DNA of 64,000 nt from Mesorhizobium_B sp035998495 (GTDB lineage: Bacteria; Pseudomonadota; Alphaproteobacteria; Rhizobiales; Rhizobiaceae). Location: contig DASYHP010000026.1 of assembly GCA_035998495.1 (NCBI GenBank), positions 1 through 64,000 of the forward strand. The letters run 5' to 3'. The position numbers and the translations under genes are program-made. Below are positions 55,989 through 64,000 of this stretch, piece by piece (within the stretch, counting starts at the first letter, position 1; every line of letters begins with the position of its first letter). Under the pieces are notes generated by a model. The model was not told the origin of the DNA and searched no databases. It saw nothing but the letters and a program-made list of their open reading frames with translations.

Positions 55989-58187
55989 ATGTCAGGCGCG
56001 TACGGCAACACGGCGGATCTCGATGTGGACCTCGGCAGGCTGTTCGGCAGCCTCGTCCGGCGGTGGAAGCTCGTGCTGGGCTCAACCGTCGGCGCGGGCG
56101 CGCTGGCCTTTGCGCTGGCTACGACCGCGACGCCGCAGTTCCGCGCGGAAACGCGCATCCTGATCGAGATGCGGGAGTCGGTGTTCACGCGGCCGAGCAC
56201 GAGTCCCGAGCGCGACAGTCCACTTCTGGACGAGGAAGGCGTCACGAGCCAGGTCGAGGTCATCGCCTCCACCGACATCCTCAAGCAGGTCGCCAAGGAT
56301 CTGAAGCTCGCCAGCCGCCCCGAGTTCGACGAGTCCATGACGCCGTCCTGGCAGAGCCAGTTGATGGTGCTGGCCGGCCTGAAGGGGAGCCCCACGGAGG
56401 TGCCGCCCGAAGAGCGGGTGCTGCAGGCCTTCCGGGACAAGCTGAACGTCTACCGCGTCGAGAAATCGCGCGTGATCGTCGTGCAGTTCTCGTCGGAGGA
56501 TCCCAGGCTCGCCGCCCAGGTGCCCAACACGATCGCCGACACCTACATCGCCGTTCAGCGCGGCGCCAAGGTCGAGTCTAACTCCGACGCCACCGACTGG
56601 CTGAGGCCCGAGATCGAGGATCTCACCCAGCGCGTCAAGGACGCCGAAGCGCGCGTCGCCCAGTTCCGCGGCCAGTCCGACCTTCTTCTGGGGCAGAACA
56701 ATTCGGTCCTGGCCACCCAGCAGCTTTCGGAGCTTTCGACCGAACTCTCCCGCGTGCGCGCCGCGAGGTCGGCCGCCGAGGCTGCCGCCACAACCGTCCG
56801 CGCCGCCCTGGCGGGCGGCGGCTCGCTCGACGCGCTGCCAGGCGTCGTGCAATCGCAACTGATCCAGCGTCTGCGCGAGCGCCAGGTTCAGCTCAAGGCC
56901 GAGATCGCCGACCTTTCGACGACCCTGCTCGACGGCCACCCGCGGCTGCGCGCGCTTCGATCCCAGCTTGCCGACCTCGATGCGCAGATCCGCATCGAGG
57001 CCGAGAACGTCCTGAACTCCTTGGGGACGGAAGCCGAGACGGCCAGGCTGCGCGAAGACCAGCTTCTGGCCGAGCTCGACGCGCTGAAGGCCGTGTCGGC
57101 CCGCGCCGGCGAGGAGGAGGTCGAGCTGCGCGCGCTGGAGCGGGAAGCGGCCGCGCAGCGCGAGCTTCTCCAGTCCTATCTCGCCCGCTTCCGCGAAGCC
57201 TCGTCGCGCGGGGAGGGCGATTACCTTCCGGCCGATGCGCGGGTGTTCTCTCGGGCGCTCACGCCGCTTCAGCCCTATTTCCCGAAAGTGATCCCGATCG
57301 CGGTGGCGGCGGCCCTTGCCGGCCTGCTCCTTGCCTCCATCGGCGTGCTCCTGGCCGAGCTGTTCTCGGGCCGCGCCATGCGGCCGGCGCCGCAGCCCCT
57401 CGAGGCGCCGCCCGCCGACCTCGTTGCGGCCGTCCCGGCGCGAACGGCCGGCTCGGAAGCCCTGGCTGTCTTGGCCGAAGCCGAAGCGATGCCGGCTCTC
57501 CAGTTCGTTCCCGGGCTGGCAGCCGCGCTCGAGGGCGCCGCTCAGGACGTCGAGCCCGAGCTCCTGCCGCCGGTGGCCTTGCCGGCATCCTCCGAGCTGC
57601 TCGGCATCGTGCGCGCCGCCGAGCAGCTCGTCATGTCGGGCGCGAGTCGCGCGATCTTCGTGTCCCCGGAAGGCGACGAGGGCGCGGCGGCCGCGGTGCT
57701 CGCGGCGCGCGAGGTGGCCGACACGGGCCTGCGCGTGCTGCTTCTCGACCTGACTTCCACGGGCGCGGCGTCGCGCCCGATGCTGGAAAGCGCCGCCTTT
57801 CCCGGCATCACCAACCTGCTCACGGGCGAGGCGCAGTTCGCCGAGATCATCCGGGCGGACCGCTATTCGGACTGCCATGTGATTCCCGTCGGCACCGCCG
57901 ACGCCGCCCGCGCGATGCGCGCGGCCGACCGCCTGCCCATCGTCATGGGCTCGCTGACCACCGCCTATGACCTGGTCGTCGTGGAGTGCGGCGCGACCGC
58001 GCCCGCGGAGATCAACCGGCTGATGGCCGATGGGGCCGCTGTCATGATGAGCGTGCTCGACGCCGGGTCGGGCGAGGTGCGGTCCTCACGGCAGGCCTTC
58101 GAGGAAAGCGGCTTCGAGCCCATGCTCGTGACCCCGGTCGGCTACACTTTGCCCGAAGCGCCGAGAAGCGGCCGGAGCGCGGCCTGA
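55989..58187 (+). CDS. Wzc-like polysaccharide co-polymerase with degenerate kinase domain
   Basis: This 732-residue protein has a Wzz-type N-terminal domain with a membrane span at about residues 33-52, a long periplasmic coiled coil (about 200-430), and a second span (FPKVIPIAVAAALAGLLL, about 437-460). The C-terminal domain aligns with BY-kinases: IFVSPEGDEGAAAAVLAA replaces the Walker A motif (expected G-x-G-K-S/T), VLLLDLTSTG replaces Walker A', and VVVECGA keeps a Walker-B-like shape. The Walker Lys and Ser/Thr are absent. There is also no C-terminal tyrosine cluster. It therefore probably acts as a scaffold. I chose ATG 55989, with CAGGTGAG upstream. It is divergent from the Wza-like gene. 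Confidence 0.88.
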   Translation: MSGAYGNTADLDVDLGRLFGSLVRRWKLVLGSTVGAGALAFALATTATPQFRAETRILIEMRESVFTRPSTSPERDSPLLDEEGVTSQVEVIASTDILKQVAKDLKLASRPEFDESMTPSWQSQLMVLAGLKGSPTEVPPEERVLQAFRDKLNVYRVEKSRVIVVQFSSEDPRLAAQVPNTIADTYIAVQRGAKVESNSDATDWLRPEIEDLTQRVKDAEARVAQFRGQSDLLLGQNNSVLATQQLSELSTELSRVRAARSAAEAAATTVRAALAGGGSLDALPGVVQSQLIQRLRERQVQLKAEIADLSTTLLDGHPRLRALRSQLADLDAQIRIEAENVLNSLGTEAETARLREDQLLAELDALKAVSARAGEEEVELRALEREAAAQRELLQSYLARFREASSRGEGDYLPADARVFSRALTPLQPYFPKVIPIAVAAALAGLLLASIGVLLAELFSGRAMRPAPQPLEAPPADLVAAVPARTAGSEALAVLAEAEAMPALQFVPGLAAALEGAAQDVEPELLPPVALPASSELLGIVRAAEQLVMSGASRAIFVSPEGDEGAAAAVLAAREVADTGLRVLLLDLTSTGAASRPMLESAAFPGITNLLTGEAQFAEIIRADRYSDCHVIPVGTADAARAMRAADRLPIVMGSLTTAYDLVVVECGATAPAEINRLMADGAAVMMSVLDAGSGEVRSSRQAFEESGFEPMLVTPVGYTLPEAPRSGRSAA

Positions 58188-58203
58188 GACGCCGCCGCGC
58201 GGC

Positions 58204-59418
58204 TCAGGCCTCGGCTTCCCGGTCGGCGTGCTCCTTCGAGTCGCCCGCAAGCCGGCGGCGAAGCCGCTTGAAGGCGTTCCACAGGGCCGGGTGCCGCTTC
58301 AACGCCCGCTTGCCCCGCGCCGCCGCGCCCAACACGCCCACATAGGCGCGCCCTTTCAGGCTGACGGGCAGGACCATGTCGTGATGAGCGGTGGCGGTGT
58401 CGCACCAGTCCCGCTTGTATGCCTCGTCGCCCACGCCGAAGTCATAAAACTCGAAACCGAGCCGGCAGGCTTCCTCGATATTGAGATGGAACAGGAATTG
58501 GCCGGGGCTGAGCTTGGCGAGCTCGTCGTGCGCGAAAGACGCGAACTCGACGGTTATGCGCTTGCCGATCACGCTCGCGGCGGAAACGGCGCGCAAGGTC
58601 CCGCCCACTTCCAGCCCCTGAAGCGTGAAGCTTGGCCGCTCCTCGTCAAGCGCGCGCGTGAACACGTCCGTGAGCGCGGCTTGGGTTCCGGCCTCCGCGA
58701 AGACGTTGGAGATGCCGGCGGCCCTGAACCACTTCTCCTTGCACGCGAAGAAAAAGTCGAGCAGGCGCTTCACGTCTGCGGGGTCGCGCGCTTCGATCCG
58801 GCGAAAGCCGCCTGCGGCCTTGAACCTGTTGCTGCGCTGCCGGTGCCTTTTCGGCCTTCGCTTGTCGCTCCCTCTTTCGAGCGCCGCCTCGAACCCGCCT
58901 TCCAGCGAAACCGAGAACGCCAGGTTCGCGCTTTCCGGGGCGCCCTCGGCAACGAGCGGGTTTCGTTTTCCCTCCTGCTCGGCGGCCATGCGCTCGAACA
59001 GCAGCGCATCGATGTCGGGCCGGGATTGCCGGACGGCGCGAATGATGCCGGCAGCCAGATCCTGCGTTCTCGCGGAGGCCGCATTCGGCGCCATGGCCGG
59101 GAAGTTGGCGTTGGCGTGCTTGCCGCCGACGAACCGCGCGACCCGGCAGGGGCCCGAGCGAACGACTTCGAGCGGCAGCATCAGCCATGTCGTCTCGCCG
59201 CTTGCGACCGAAACGAAGAAACCTTCGTCCACCGCATGGCGCACCCAGCCTTCGACCCAGGCGGGTTGCTGGGCCGTTCCGCAAGGGCGGGAGAGGGCGA
59301 AGCGCCGATAGCGCGCCAGGCTCTCCGGCGCGAACGGCTCGATGCGCGCGTCCAGTAGCCGTGCGGATGCCGCGCGCAGATGCGCCCAGTCGGCGGCCTG
59401 ACCTGTCGCCTCGACCAT
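58204..59418 (-). CDS. GNAT-family acyltransferase, CelD/BcsL type
   Basis: This 404-residue protein is of the GNAT acyltransferase class often linked to cellulose or exopolysaccharide synthesis (CelD). Its hallmark is the C-terminal GFEFYDFGVGDEAYKRDW, which resembles the FemAB-like GNAT pair. Two GNAT-like folds may be present. The substrate may be a sugar or peptide of the polysaccharide, but none is proven. It lies 16 bases from the stop of the Wzc-like gene on the opposite strand (convergent). Confidence 0.82.
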   Translation of the reverse strand: MVEATGQAADWAHLRAASARLLDARIEPFAPESLARYRRFALSRPCGTAQQPAWVEGWVRHAVDEGFFVSVASGETTWLMLPLEVVRSGPCRVARFVGGKHANANFPAMAPNAASARTQDLAAGIIRAVRQSRPDIDALLFERMAAEQEGKRNPLVAEGAPESANLAFSVSLEGGFEAALERGSDKRRPKRHRQRSNRFKAAGGFRRIEARDPADVKRLLDFFFACKEKWFRAAGISNVFAEAGTQAALTDVFTRALDEERPSFTLQGLEVGGTLRAVSAASVIGKRITVEFASFAHDELAKLSPGQFLFHLNIEEACRLGFEFYDFGVGDEAYKRDWCDTATAHHDMVLPVSLKGRAYVGVLGAAARGKRALKRHPALWNAFKRLRRRLAGDSKEHADREAEA

Positions 59419-59575
59419 GTTCTTCTTCCCTGACGCTTTGCCGGTCCCGAAAGCCCGCTTGCGAGCGCCTCGAACCTAGGACGAAAAGGATGAAGGAATG
59501 ATCGATCCTGGCGGGCAAACTGGATCGAGCGTGCGAACGCGCCGGATCCGTCGGCGCGAAGCAGGCGCGCCCACG

Positions 59576-59800
59576 CTAGCCCTGATCCTGATGCCTCGGC
59601 CCGGCCATCCAGCGGATCAGACCCATGGCGGGGAGCACCCAGAGAAGTCCGGACAAGGCGAAGAAGAGCAGGTGGGCGAATGGCCCGGCGTCGGCCAGGC
59701 GATGCACGGCGACCGCGGTGGCGACCAGCGCATAGACGATGACCAGCGCCACGAGCAGCACGGTGCCGATCAGTTTCCTCAGCCGCACAGGCATGGTCAT
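59576..59800 (-). CDS. DUF2842 membrane protein
   Basis: This 74-residue protein has two membrane spans (about residues 11-32 and 42-62) and starts MTMPVRLRKLIG. DUF2842 is a small alphaproteobacterial membrane family of unknown role, usually beside ctaA as here. ATG 59800 is my start; 59794 is also possible. It is divergent from ctaA with a 147-bp gap. The gap 59419-59575 on its other side contains no gene and no clear site. Confidence 0.82.
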   Translation of the reverse strand: MTMPVRLRKLIGTVLLVALVIVYALVATAVAVHRLADAGPFAHLLFFALSGLLWVLPAMGLIRWMAGPRHQDQG

Positions 59801-59947
59801 CGCGTCTCTCCCAACGGTTCTGCAACTAGGCCGTCGCGCGGACCGCCGCAATGCGCAGGCCGGCGCGGCGGCGTGTCGCGCCGCCGCCGCTTGCGGCCGG
59901 GCCGTGCTTGGGCCACCTCACGCAAGCATCCGAAAAAGGGTCGGGTC

Positions 59948-61042
59948 ATGGTGGCCGTCGCGTCAGCGGAAAACCTGTTCGTCGAGCGCGACCGCGCGCT
60001 CCGCAACCGCTTGCTCGTTCGCCGCTGGCTCTGGGCCGTGGTGGGTTTGCTCGTCGCCCTGATGCTGGTGGGCGCGGCCACGCGGCTCACCGACTCCGGC
60101 CTGTCGATCACCGAGTGGCGGCCGATCCACGGCGTGATCCCGCCGCTCGACGAGGCCGAATGGCAGGAGGAGTTCGCGAAATATCGCGAGATCCCCGAGT
60201 ACCAGCAGATCAACAAGGGCATGTCGCTCGACGCGTTCAAGACCATTTTCTGGTGGGAATGGGCGCATCGGGCGCTGGCCCGCGGCATCGGGCTGGTCTT
60301 CGCGCTTCCTCTCGCGTTTTTCTGGCTGACCGGCCGCATCGAGCGCGCGATCCTGCCGAAGCTCTTGGGCATTCTGGCGCTTGGCGGCCTGCAGGGCTTC
60401 ATCGGCTGGTGGATGGTGGCGTCGGGCCTGGTCGAGCGCGTGGATGTGAGCCAATACCGGCTGGCGGCGCATCTCACTTTGGCCGCGACCATCCTGGCCG
60501 GCACCGTGATCGTCGCGCGCGGGCTGTCGCCGCACAGCGCGGAACCCGCCGACCGCAGCACGCGGCGCTTCGCCTTCTGGCTTGTGCTGGCCTCGCTGAT
60601 GCAGATCTATCTGGGCGGCCTCGTCGCCGGGCTCGACGCCGGCTGGGCCTACAACACCTGGCCGCTGATGGATGGCGCGGTGGTGCCGGGCGGCCTTTTC
60701 GTCATCGATCCCTGGTGGCGCAACCTCTTCGAGAACCCTAAGACGGTGCAGTACGTCCACCGCCTGGGCGCCTATGCGCTGCTGGGGCTGACGCTGTGGC
60801 ATATGATCGCCGCGCGGCGCCGGCAGCCCGGCACGACCCATGCCCGCCGCGCGCTGGTGCTGTTCCACCTCATGCTGCTTCAGGCGGCGATCGGGGTGGC
60901 GACGCTTCTGTTGTCCGTTCCCCTGCACTGGGCGCTGCTGCACCAGGCCGGCGCGCTGGTCGTGCTCGGCTTCGCCGCCGCCCACTGGCGCGCGACGAAG
61001 GGGAGCTACAGATTCGAGAGGGAGGTGGCGGTGGCGCGATAG
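59948..61042 (+). CDS. ctaA: Heme A synthase
   Basis: This 364-residue Cox15-type inner-membrane enzyme converts heme O to heme A for aa3 oxidases. About eight hydrophobic spans are seen. The conserved family stretches VGAATRLTDSGLSITEWRP, FKTIFWWEWAHR, DVSQYRLAAHLTLA, GLDAGWAYNTWPLMDG, QYVHRLGAY and LHQAGALVV give the haem-ligand histidines in each half. I chose ATG 59948, with no upstream homology. It is convergent with argC (12-bp gap). Confidence 0.95.
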   Translation: MVAVASAENLFVERDRALRNRLLVRRWLWAVVGLLVALMLVGAATRLTDSGLSITEWRPIHGVIPPLDEAEWQEEFAKYREIPEYQQINKGMSLDAFKTIFWWEWAHRALARGIGLVFALPLAFFWLTGRIERAILPKLLGILALGGLQGFIGWWMVASGLVERVDVSQYRLAAHLTLAATILAGTVIVARGLSPHSAEPADRSTRRFAFWLVLASLMQIYLGGLVAGLDAGWAYNTWPLMDGAVVPGGLFVIDPWWRNLFENPKTVQYVHRLGAYALLGLTLWHMIAARRRQPGTTHARRALVLFHLMLLQAAIGVATLLLSVPLHWALLHQAGALVVLGFAAAHWRATKGSYRFEREVAVAR

Positions 61043-61053
61043 CGCCCTCGCCG

Positions 61054-61986
61054 TCACCGTCCGAGCATCAGGCCCATGTTCTGCACGGCCGCCCCCGACG
61101 CCCCCTTGCCGAGATTGTCGAGCGAGGCGACCAAGTTGACCTGGCCGCCGCCTTCGCTCCCCAGCACGTAGAGCTTCATGCGGTCGGTGTTCGCGAGCTC
61201 CGTCGGGTCGAGCCGCGGCAGCTTCGCCGCCGCCTCGGGCGCAACCACCTCGACCACGTCGCTGCCCTCGTAATGCGCCTGGAGCGTGTGGAAGATCTCG
61301 CCCAAGGTGGACGTGCCGTTCAAGTCCATCAGGTGCAGCGGCACCTGCACGAGCATGCCTTGCGAAAATCGCCCGACCGACGGCGAGAACAGCGGCCGGC
61401 GCGAGAGCCTGCCATGCGTCTGCATCTCCGACATATGCTTGTGGGACAAAGTCAGCCCGTAAAGGAAATGCGGCGCGTGGATGGCGTCGGGCAGGGCCGG
61501 GTCTTCCATCTGCGCGATCATCGCCTTGCCGCCGCCCGTGTAGCCGGACACGGCGTTCACCGTGACGGGATAGTCGTCGGGCAGGATGCCGGCATCCACC
61601 AGGGGCCGGATCAGCGCGATCGCCCCTGTGGGATAGCAGCCGGGATTGGCCACGCGGCCGGCGGCGGCGATCTTTTCCGCCTGATCCGACGTGAGTTCGG
61701 GAAAGCCATAGGCCCAGTCCGGATCGACGCGATGCGCGGTGGAGGTGTCGATGATCCGCGTGCTGTTATGACCCTCCAGCATCGCGACCGCTTCCCTGGC
61801 CGCGTCGTCCGGCAGGCAGAGGATGGCGATGTCCGCTTCCATGAGGCGTTCCCGGCGCCGGCCCTCATCGCGCCGCCTCTCCTCGGGGATCGACAGCACC
61901 TCCACGTCCTCGCGCGCCGCCAGCCGGGCGCGGATCTGCAGGCCGGTGGTGCCGTGCTCGCCGTCGATGAAGATTTTCGGCTTCAT
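61054..61986 (-). CDS. argC: N-acetyl-gamma-glutamyl-phosphate reductase (type 2)
   Basis: This 310-residue arginine-synthesis enzyme is of the short type common in alphaproteobacteria. The catalytic cysteine is Cys117 in NPGCYPTGA; the N-terminal NADP fold is IFIDGEHGTTGLQIRARL. VNAVSGYTGGGKAMI and the C-terminal YVLGSEGGGQVNLVASLDNLGKGASGAAVQN complete it. Its ATG overlaps the speB stop (ATGA), so the two are co-expressed. The long type 1 ArgC is not related in length. Confidence 0.95.
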   Translation of the reverse strand: MKPKIFIDGEHGTTGLQIRARLAAREDVEVLSIPEERRRDEGRRRERLMEADIAILCLPDDAAREAVAMLEGHNSTRIIDTSTAHRVDPDWAYGFPELTSDQAEKIAAAGRVANPGCYPTGAIALIRPLVDAGILPDDYPVTVNAVSGYTGGGKAMIAQMEDPALPDAIHAPHFLYGLTLSHKHMSEMQTHGRLSRRPLFSPSVGRFSQGMLVQVPLHLMDLNGTSTLGEIFHTLQAHYEGSDVVEVVAPEAAAKLPRLDPTELANTDRMKLYVLGSEGGGQVNLVASLDNLGKGASGAAVQNMGLMLGR

Positions 61987-62936
61987 GCCCGCTCCGCCTT
62001 CCGCTCCGCGAGAAGCCCCAGATAGTGCATGGCCACGCTCGCGCCCGCGATCGCCGTGATGTCGGCATGATCGTAGGGCGGCGAGACCTCGACCACGTCG
62101 GCCCCGCGGATGTCGAGCCCGCCCAACTGCCGCAGCGCCGAAAGGATCTTCGCCGAGGACGGCCCGCCAGCCACCGGCGTTCCCGTGCCCGGCGCGAAGG
62201 CGGGGTCGAGGCAGTCGATGTCGAAGGTGAGATAGACCGGCGCGTCGCCCACCCGCGCTGTTACCGCCGCCGCGATCTCGGCCGCCCGCATCTCCTCCAC
62301 GTCGTAGCCGTGGACGATCTCGATGCCGAAATCCGCCGGTGCATGGGTGCGGATGCCGATCTGGATCGAGTGGCCCGCGTCGATCAGCCCGGAATTCACC
62401 GCGCGGCCGACGAAGGAGCCATGGTCGATGCGCCGTCCGTCGTCGTCCCAGGTGTCCTGGTGCGCGTCGAAATGCACCAGCGCGAGCGTTCCGTGCCGCG
62501 CCGCATGCGCCTCCAGCAGGGGCAGGGTGATGAAATGGTCGCCGCCCAGGGTGACCAGGAACGCGCGGCTCTCCAGGATCGCCGCGGCCTGGTCGCGGAT
62601 CGCGGCCGGCGTGCTGGCATGGTCGCCGAAGTCGAGCAGGCAGTCCCCATGATCCACCACCGCCAGGCGCTCGAACAGGTCGCGGCCGAACGGGTATTGC
62701 GGGTCGTTGTCGAAGATCGCCGAGGCGCGGCGGATCGCCTGTGGCCCGAACCGCGCGCCCGGCCGGTTCGACACCGCCCCGTCGAACGGCACGCCCCACA
62801 CCACCGCGTCCGCGCCGCTCACGTCCTTGGTGAACCGCCGCCGCATGAAGGACAGCGCGCCGGCATAGGTCGGGTCGCTCGCCGCCGCGTAGGGGCTCTG
62901 CGCGGTGAAGGCGTGGTCAATGGATTTCGAGGGCAT
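61983..62936 (-). CDS. speB: Agmatinase / ureohydrolase
   Basis: This 317-residue ureohydrolase hydrolyses agmatine to putrescine and urea. The dinuclear manganese motifs are GGDHFI near residue 127, HFDAHQD near 150, and TFDIDCLDPAFAPGTGTP near 232. Other ureohydrolases (arginase, guanidinobutyrase) share these motifs, so the substrate is probable and not certain. It ends with an ATGA overlap to argC. It starts 132 bases after rpsI, beyond a terminator. Confidence 0.88.
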   Translation of the reverse strand: MPSKSIDHAFTAQSPYAAASDPTYAGALSFMRRRFTKDVSGADAVVWGVPFDGAVSNRPGARFGPQAIRRASAIFDNDPQYPFGRDLFERLAVVDHGDCLLDFGDHASTPAAIRDQAAAILESRAFLVTLGGDHFITLPLLEAHAARHGTLALVHFDAHQDTWDDDGRRIDHGSFVGRAVNSGLIDAGHSIQIGIRTHAPADFGIEIVHGYDVEEMRAAEIAAAVTARVGDAPVYLTFDIDCLDPAFAPGTGTPVAGGPSSAKILSALRQLGGLDIRGADVVEVSPPYDHADITAIAGASVAMHYLGLLAERKAERA

Positions 62937-63017
62937 CGGAACTCGCTCGGACTGCTCGCGGCTTCATAGCGCGTCCGTCGGAAAACGCCACCTCATGGGG
63001 AGAGAGCCGGACCAACG

Positions 63018-63041
63018 AAAAAGGCCGCCCGAAGGCGGCCT
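63018..63041 (-). terminator. Rho-independent terminator of rplM-rpsI
   Basis: Stem AGGCCGCC/GGCGGCCT around CGAA (63022-63041), with AAAAA on its left, which reads as TTTTT after the hairpin on the minus strand. The core is shared with the terminators at 21405 and 37005. Confidence 0.88.
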
Positions 63042-63067
63042 CTCGCATTCCCTGGAGGGCAGGGCGC

Positions 63068-63550
63068 TCAGCGCTTGGAGAACTGGAAGCTCCGGCGGGC
63101 CTTGGCCTTGCCGTACTTCTTGCGCTCCACCACGCGTGGGTCGCGGGTCAGGAAGCCGCCCTTCTTGAGAACGCCGCGCAGGCCCGGCTCGTAATAGGTC
63201 AGCGCCTTGGAGATGCCGTGGCGCACGGCGCCGGCCTGACCCGAAAGACCGCCGCCCTTCACCGTCACCTGCACGTCGAACTGGCCCTGGCGGTTCGCCG
63301 CCACGATCGGCTGCTGCAACACCATCTGCAGCACGGGGCGCGCGAAATAGGCCGCGAATTCCTTGTCGTTGACCATGATGCGGCCCGAGCCGGGGCGCAC
63401 CCACACGCGGGCGATCGCGTCCTTGCGCTTGCCCGTGGCGTAGGCGCGGCCCTGGCGGTCCAGCTTCTGCACATGGACGGGAGCGGCGGCGGCCTGGGCG
63501 GTGCGGCCCGTGGCTTCGCCCAATTCAGCGAGGGAGTTCAGCTCAGCCAT
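63068..63550 (-). CDS. rpsI: 30S ribosomal protein S9
   Basis: This 160-residue S9 has an N-terminal extension of about 35 residues with Ala and Gln, typical for alphaproteobacteria, then YATGKRKDAIARVWVRPGSG and the C-terminal RGVLKKGGFLTRDPRVVERKKYGKAKARRSFQFSKR-like tail that reaches the P-site. It follows rplM by 4 bases (63550 to 63555). A terminator ends the pair. Confidence 0.97.
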   Translation of the reverse strand: MAELNSLAELGEATGRTAQAAAAPVHVQKLDRQGRAYATGKRKDAIARVWVRPGSGRIMVNDKEFAAYFARPVLQMVLQQPIVAANRQGQFDVQVTVKGGGLSGQAGAVRHGISKALTYYEPGLRGVLKKGGFLTRDPRVVERKKYGKAKARRSFQFSKR

Positions 63551-63554
63551 CGGT

Positions 63555-64000
63555 TCAGGCCTTCTTGTTCTTGGAGTTCAGCGCGGCCACGTCGAGCGCT
63601 TCCGGCTGCTGGGCGACATGCGGGTGCTCGGCCCCGGCATAGACGCGGAGGTTCTTCATCTGGCGGCGGCCGAGCGGCCCGCGCGGGATCATGCGCTCCA
63701 CGGCCTTCTCCACCACGCGCTCGGGGAAGCGGCCCTCGAGGATCTGGCGCGCGGTGCGCTCCTTGATCCCGCCGGGATAGCCGGTGTGCCAGTAATACAC
63801 CTTGTCCTCGCGCTTGGCGCCGGTGAACACCACCTTGTCGGCGTTGATGACGACCACATTGTCGCCGTCGTCCACATGGGGCGTGAAGGAGGGCTTGTGC
63901 TTGCCGCGCAGACGGTTGGCGACGACCGTGGCGAGCCGGCCGACGACGAGACCCTCGGCGTCGATCAGGACCCACTTCTTCGTCACGTCCGCAGGCTTCT
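63555..64000 (-). CDS. rplM: 50S ribosomal protein L13, cut by the window end
   Basis: The visible part contains KKWVLIDAEGLVVGRLA, then RLRGKHKPSFTPHVDDGDNV, YYWHTGYPGGIKERTA and RMIPRGPLGRRQMKNLRVYAG, all L13. A GTG at 63986 could be read as a start, but codons for K-P-A-D-V precede it in frame, as in the normal L13 beginning (...QKPA-V-KKWVLID). Rhizobial L13 is about 154 residues, so roughly 7 residues are missing outside the window. I take the gene as continuing past 64000. Confidence 0.93.
   Translation of the reverse strand, partial: KPADVTKKWVLIDAEGLVVGRLATVVANRLRGKHKPSFTPHVDDGDNVVVINADKVVFTGAKREDKVYYWHTGYPGGIKERTARQILEGRFPERVVEKAVERMIPRGPLGRRQMKNLRVYAGAEHPHVAQQPEALDVAALNSKNKKA

Noticed and set aside
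59924..59950. Possible third copy of the REP-like repeat (CATCCGAAAAAGGG)
   Set aside because: Only the CCGAAAA part matches; the partner arm and the CTGCA core are absent.
63984..63986. GTG as the true start of L13
   Set aside because: In-frame codons matching the normal L13 N terminus continue up to the window edge, so the real start lies outside.

Overview
The window is a gene-dense, high-GC stretch of chromosome from an alphaproteobacterium, most likely of the order Hyphomicrobiales (Rhizobiales). The pointers are conserved gene order (plsX-fabH-ihfA-merR; glyA-nrdR-ribD-ribE-ribH-nusB; hemB-RDD-bpt; ppk-ppx with rnd-aspS), lineage markers (an LdtR/LdtP pair, DUF6163, DUF2842, DUF982, a cytochrome bc1 chaperone, Mg-type HemB), a choline-O-sulfate operon like that of Sinorhizobium, and rhizobial-style intergenic palindromes. 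The genus cannot be fixed from the sequence alone. No phage, transposase, integrase, CRISPR array or rRNA was seen.

Layout. 1-1.3 kb: a small accessory patch (fragment of a repeat protein, DUF2061, a zinc-ribbon protein, a small orphan) lying on the 3' side of tRNA-Pro(CGG). 1.4-10.4 kb: phosphomannomutase; a tightly overlapping choline-sulfate operon betI-betC-PLP dehydratase-betA with a palindromic operator; thiolase; FAD monooxygenase; zinc-finger protein. 10.5-21.4 kb: polyphosphate genes ppk-ppx; an overlapping rnd-mttB-M20 peptidase operon; aspS with a coupled pyroglutamyl peptidase. 21.4-31.5 kb: exported protein, parC, a TetR-controlled RND efflux pump with tandem operators, DMT exporter. 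31.5-37 kb: bpt, RDD, hemB, then DUF6163, ldtR and ldtP. 37-43.2 kb: the glyA-nrdR-rib-nusB operon, which carries two tiny membrane-protein genes between ribE and ribH, then an MFS gene. 43.3-50.6 kb: proton-pumping pyrophosphatase, BamE, bc1 chaperone, DUF177, plsX-fabH-ihfA-merR. 50.6-59.4 kb: repeats, DUF982, tRNA-Pro(GGG), and an exopolysaccharide cluster (polymerase/ligase, priming transferase, glycosyltransferase, export lipoprotein, Wzc-like protein, CelD-like acyltransferase). 59.5-64 kb: DUF2842, ctaA, speB-argC, rpsI and rplM (rplM is cut by the window end).

How the genes work together. Translational coupling is the dominant design: I count fifteen start/stop overlaps of the ATGA, GTGA, TTGA or TGATG type, which define operons at base resolution. 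The betI group probably turns choline-O-sulfate into glycine betaine, but betB is missing and a serine/threonine dehydratase-like gene sits in its place. The EPS group has a Wzc-like partner whose nucleotide-binding motifs are gone.

The best candidates for something undescribed are the two coupled micro-membrane proteins inside the riboflavin operon (78 and 33 residues), the rnd-mttB-peptidase operon, and the kinase-dead Wzc-like protein with the adjoining polymerase gene whose stop codon lies inside a tRNA gene. None of these is proven to be a new system from sequence alone.
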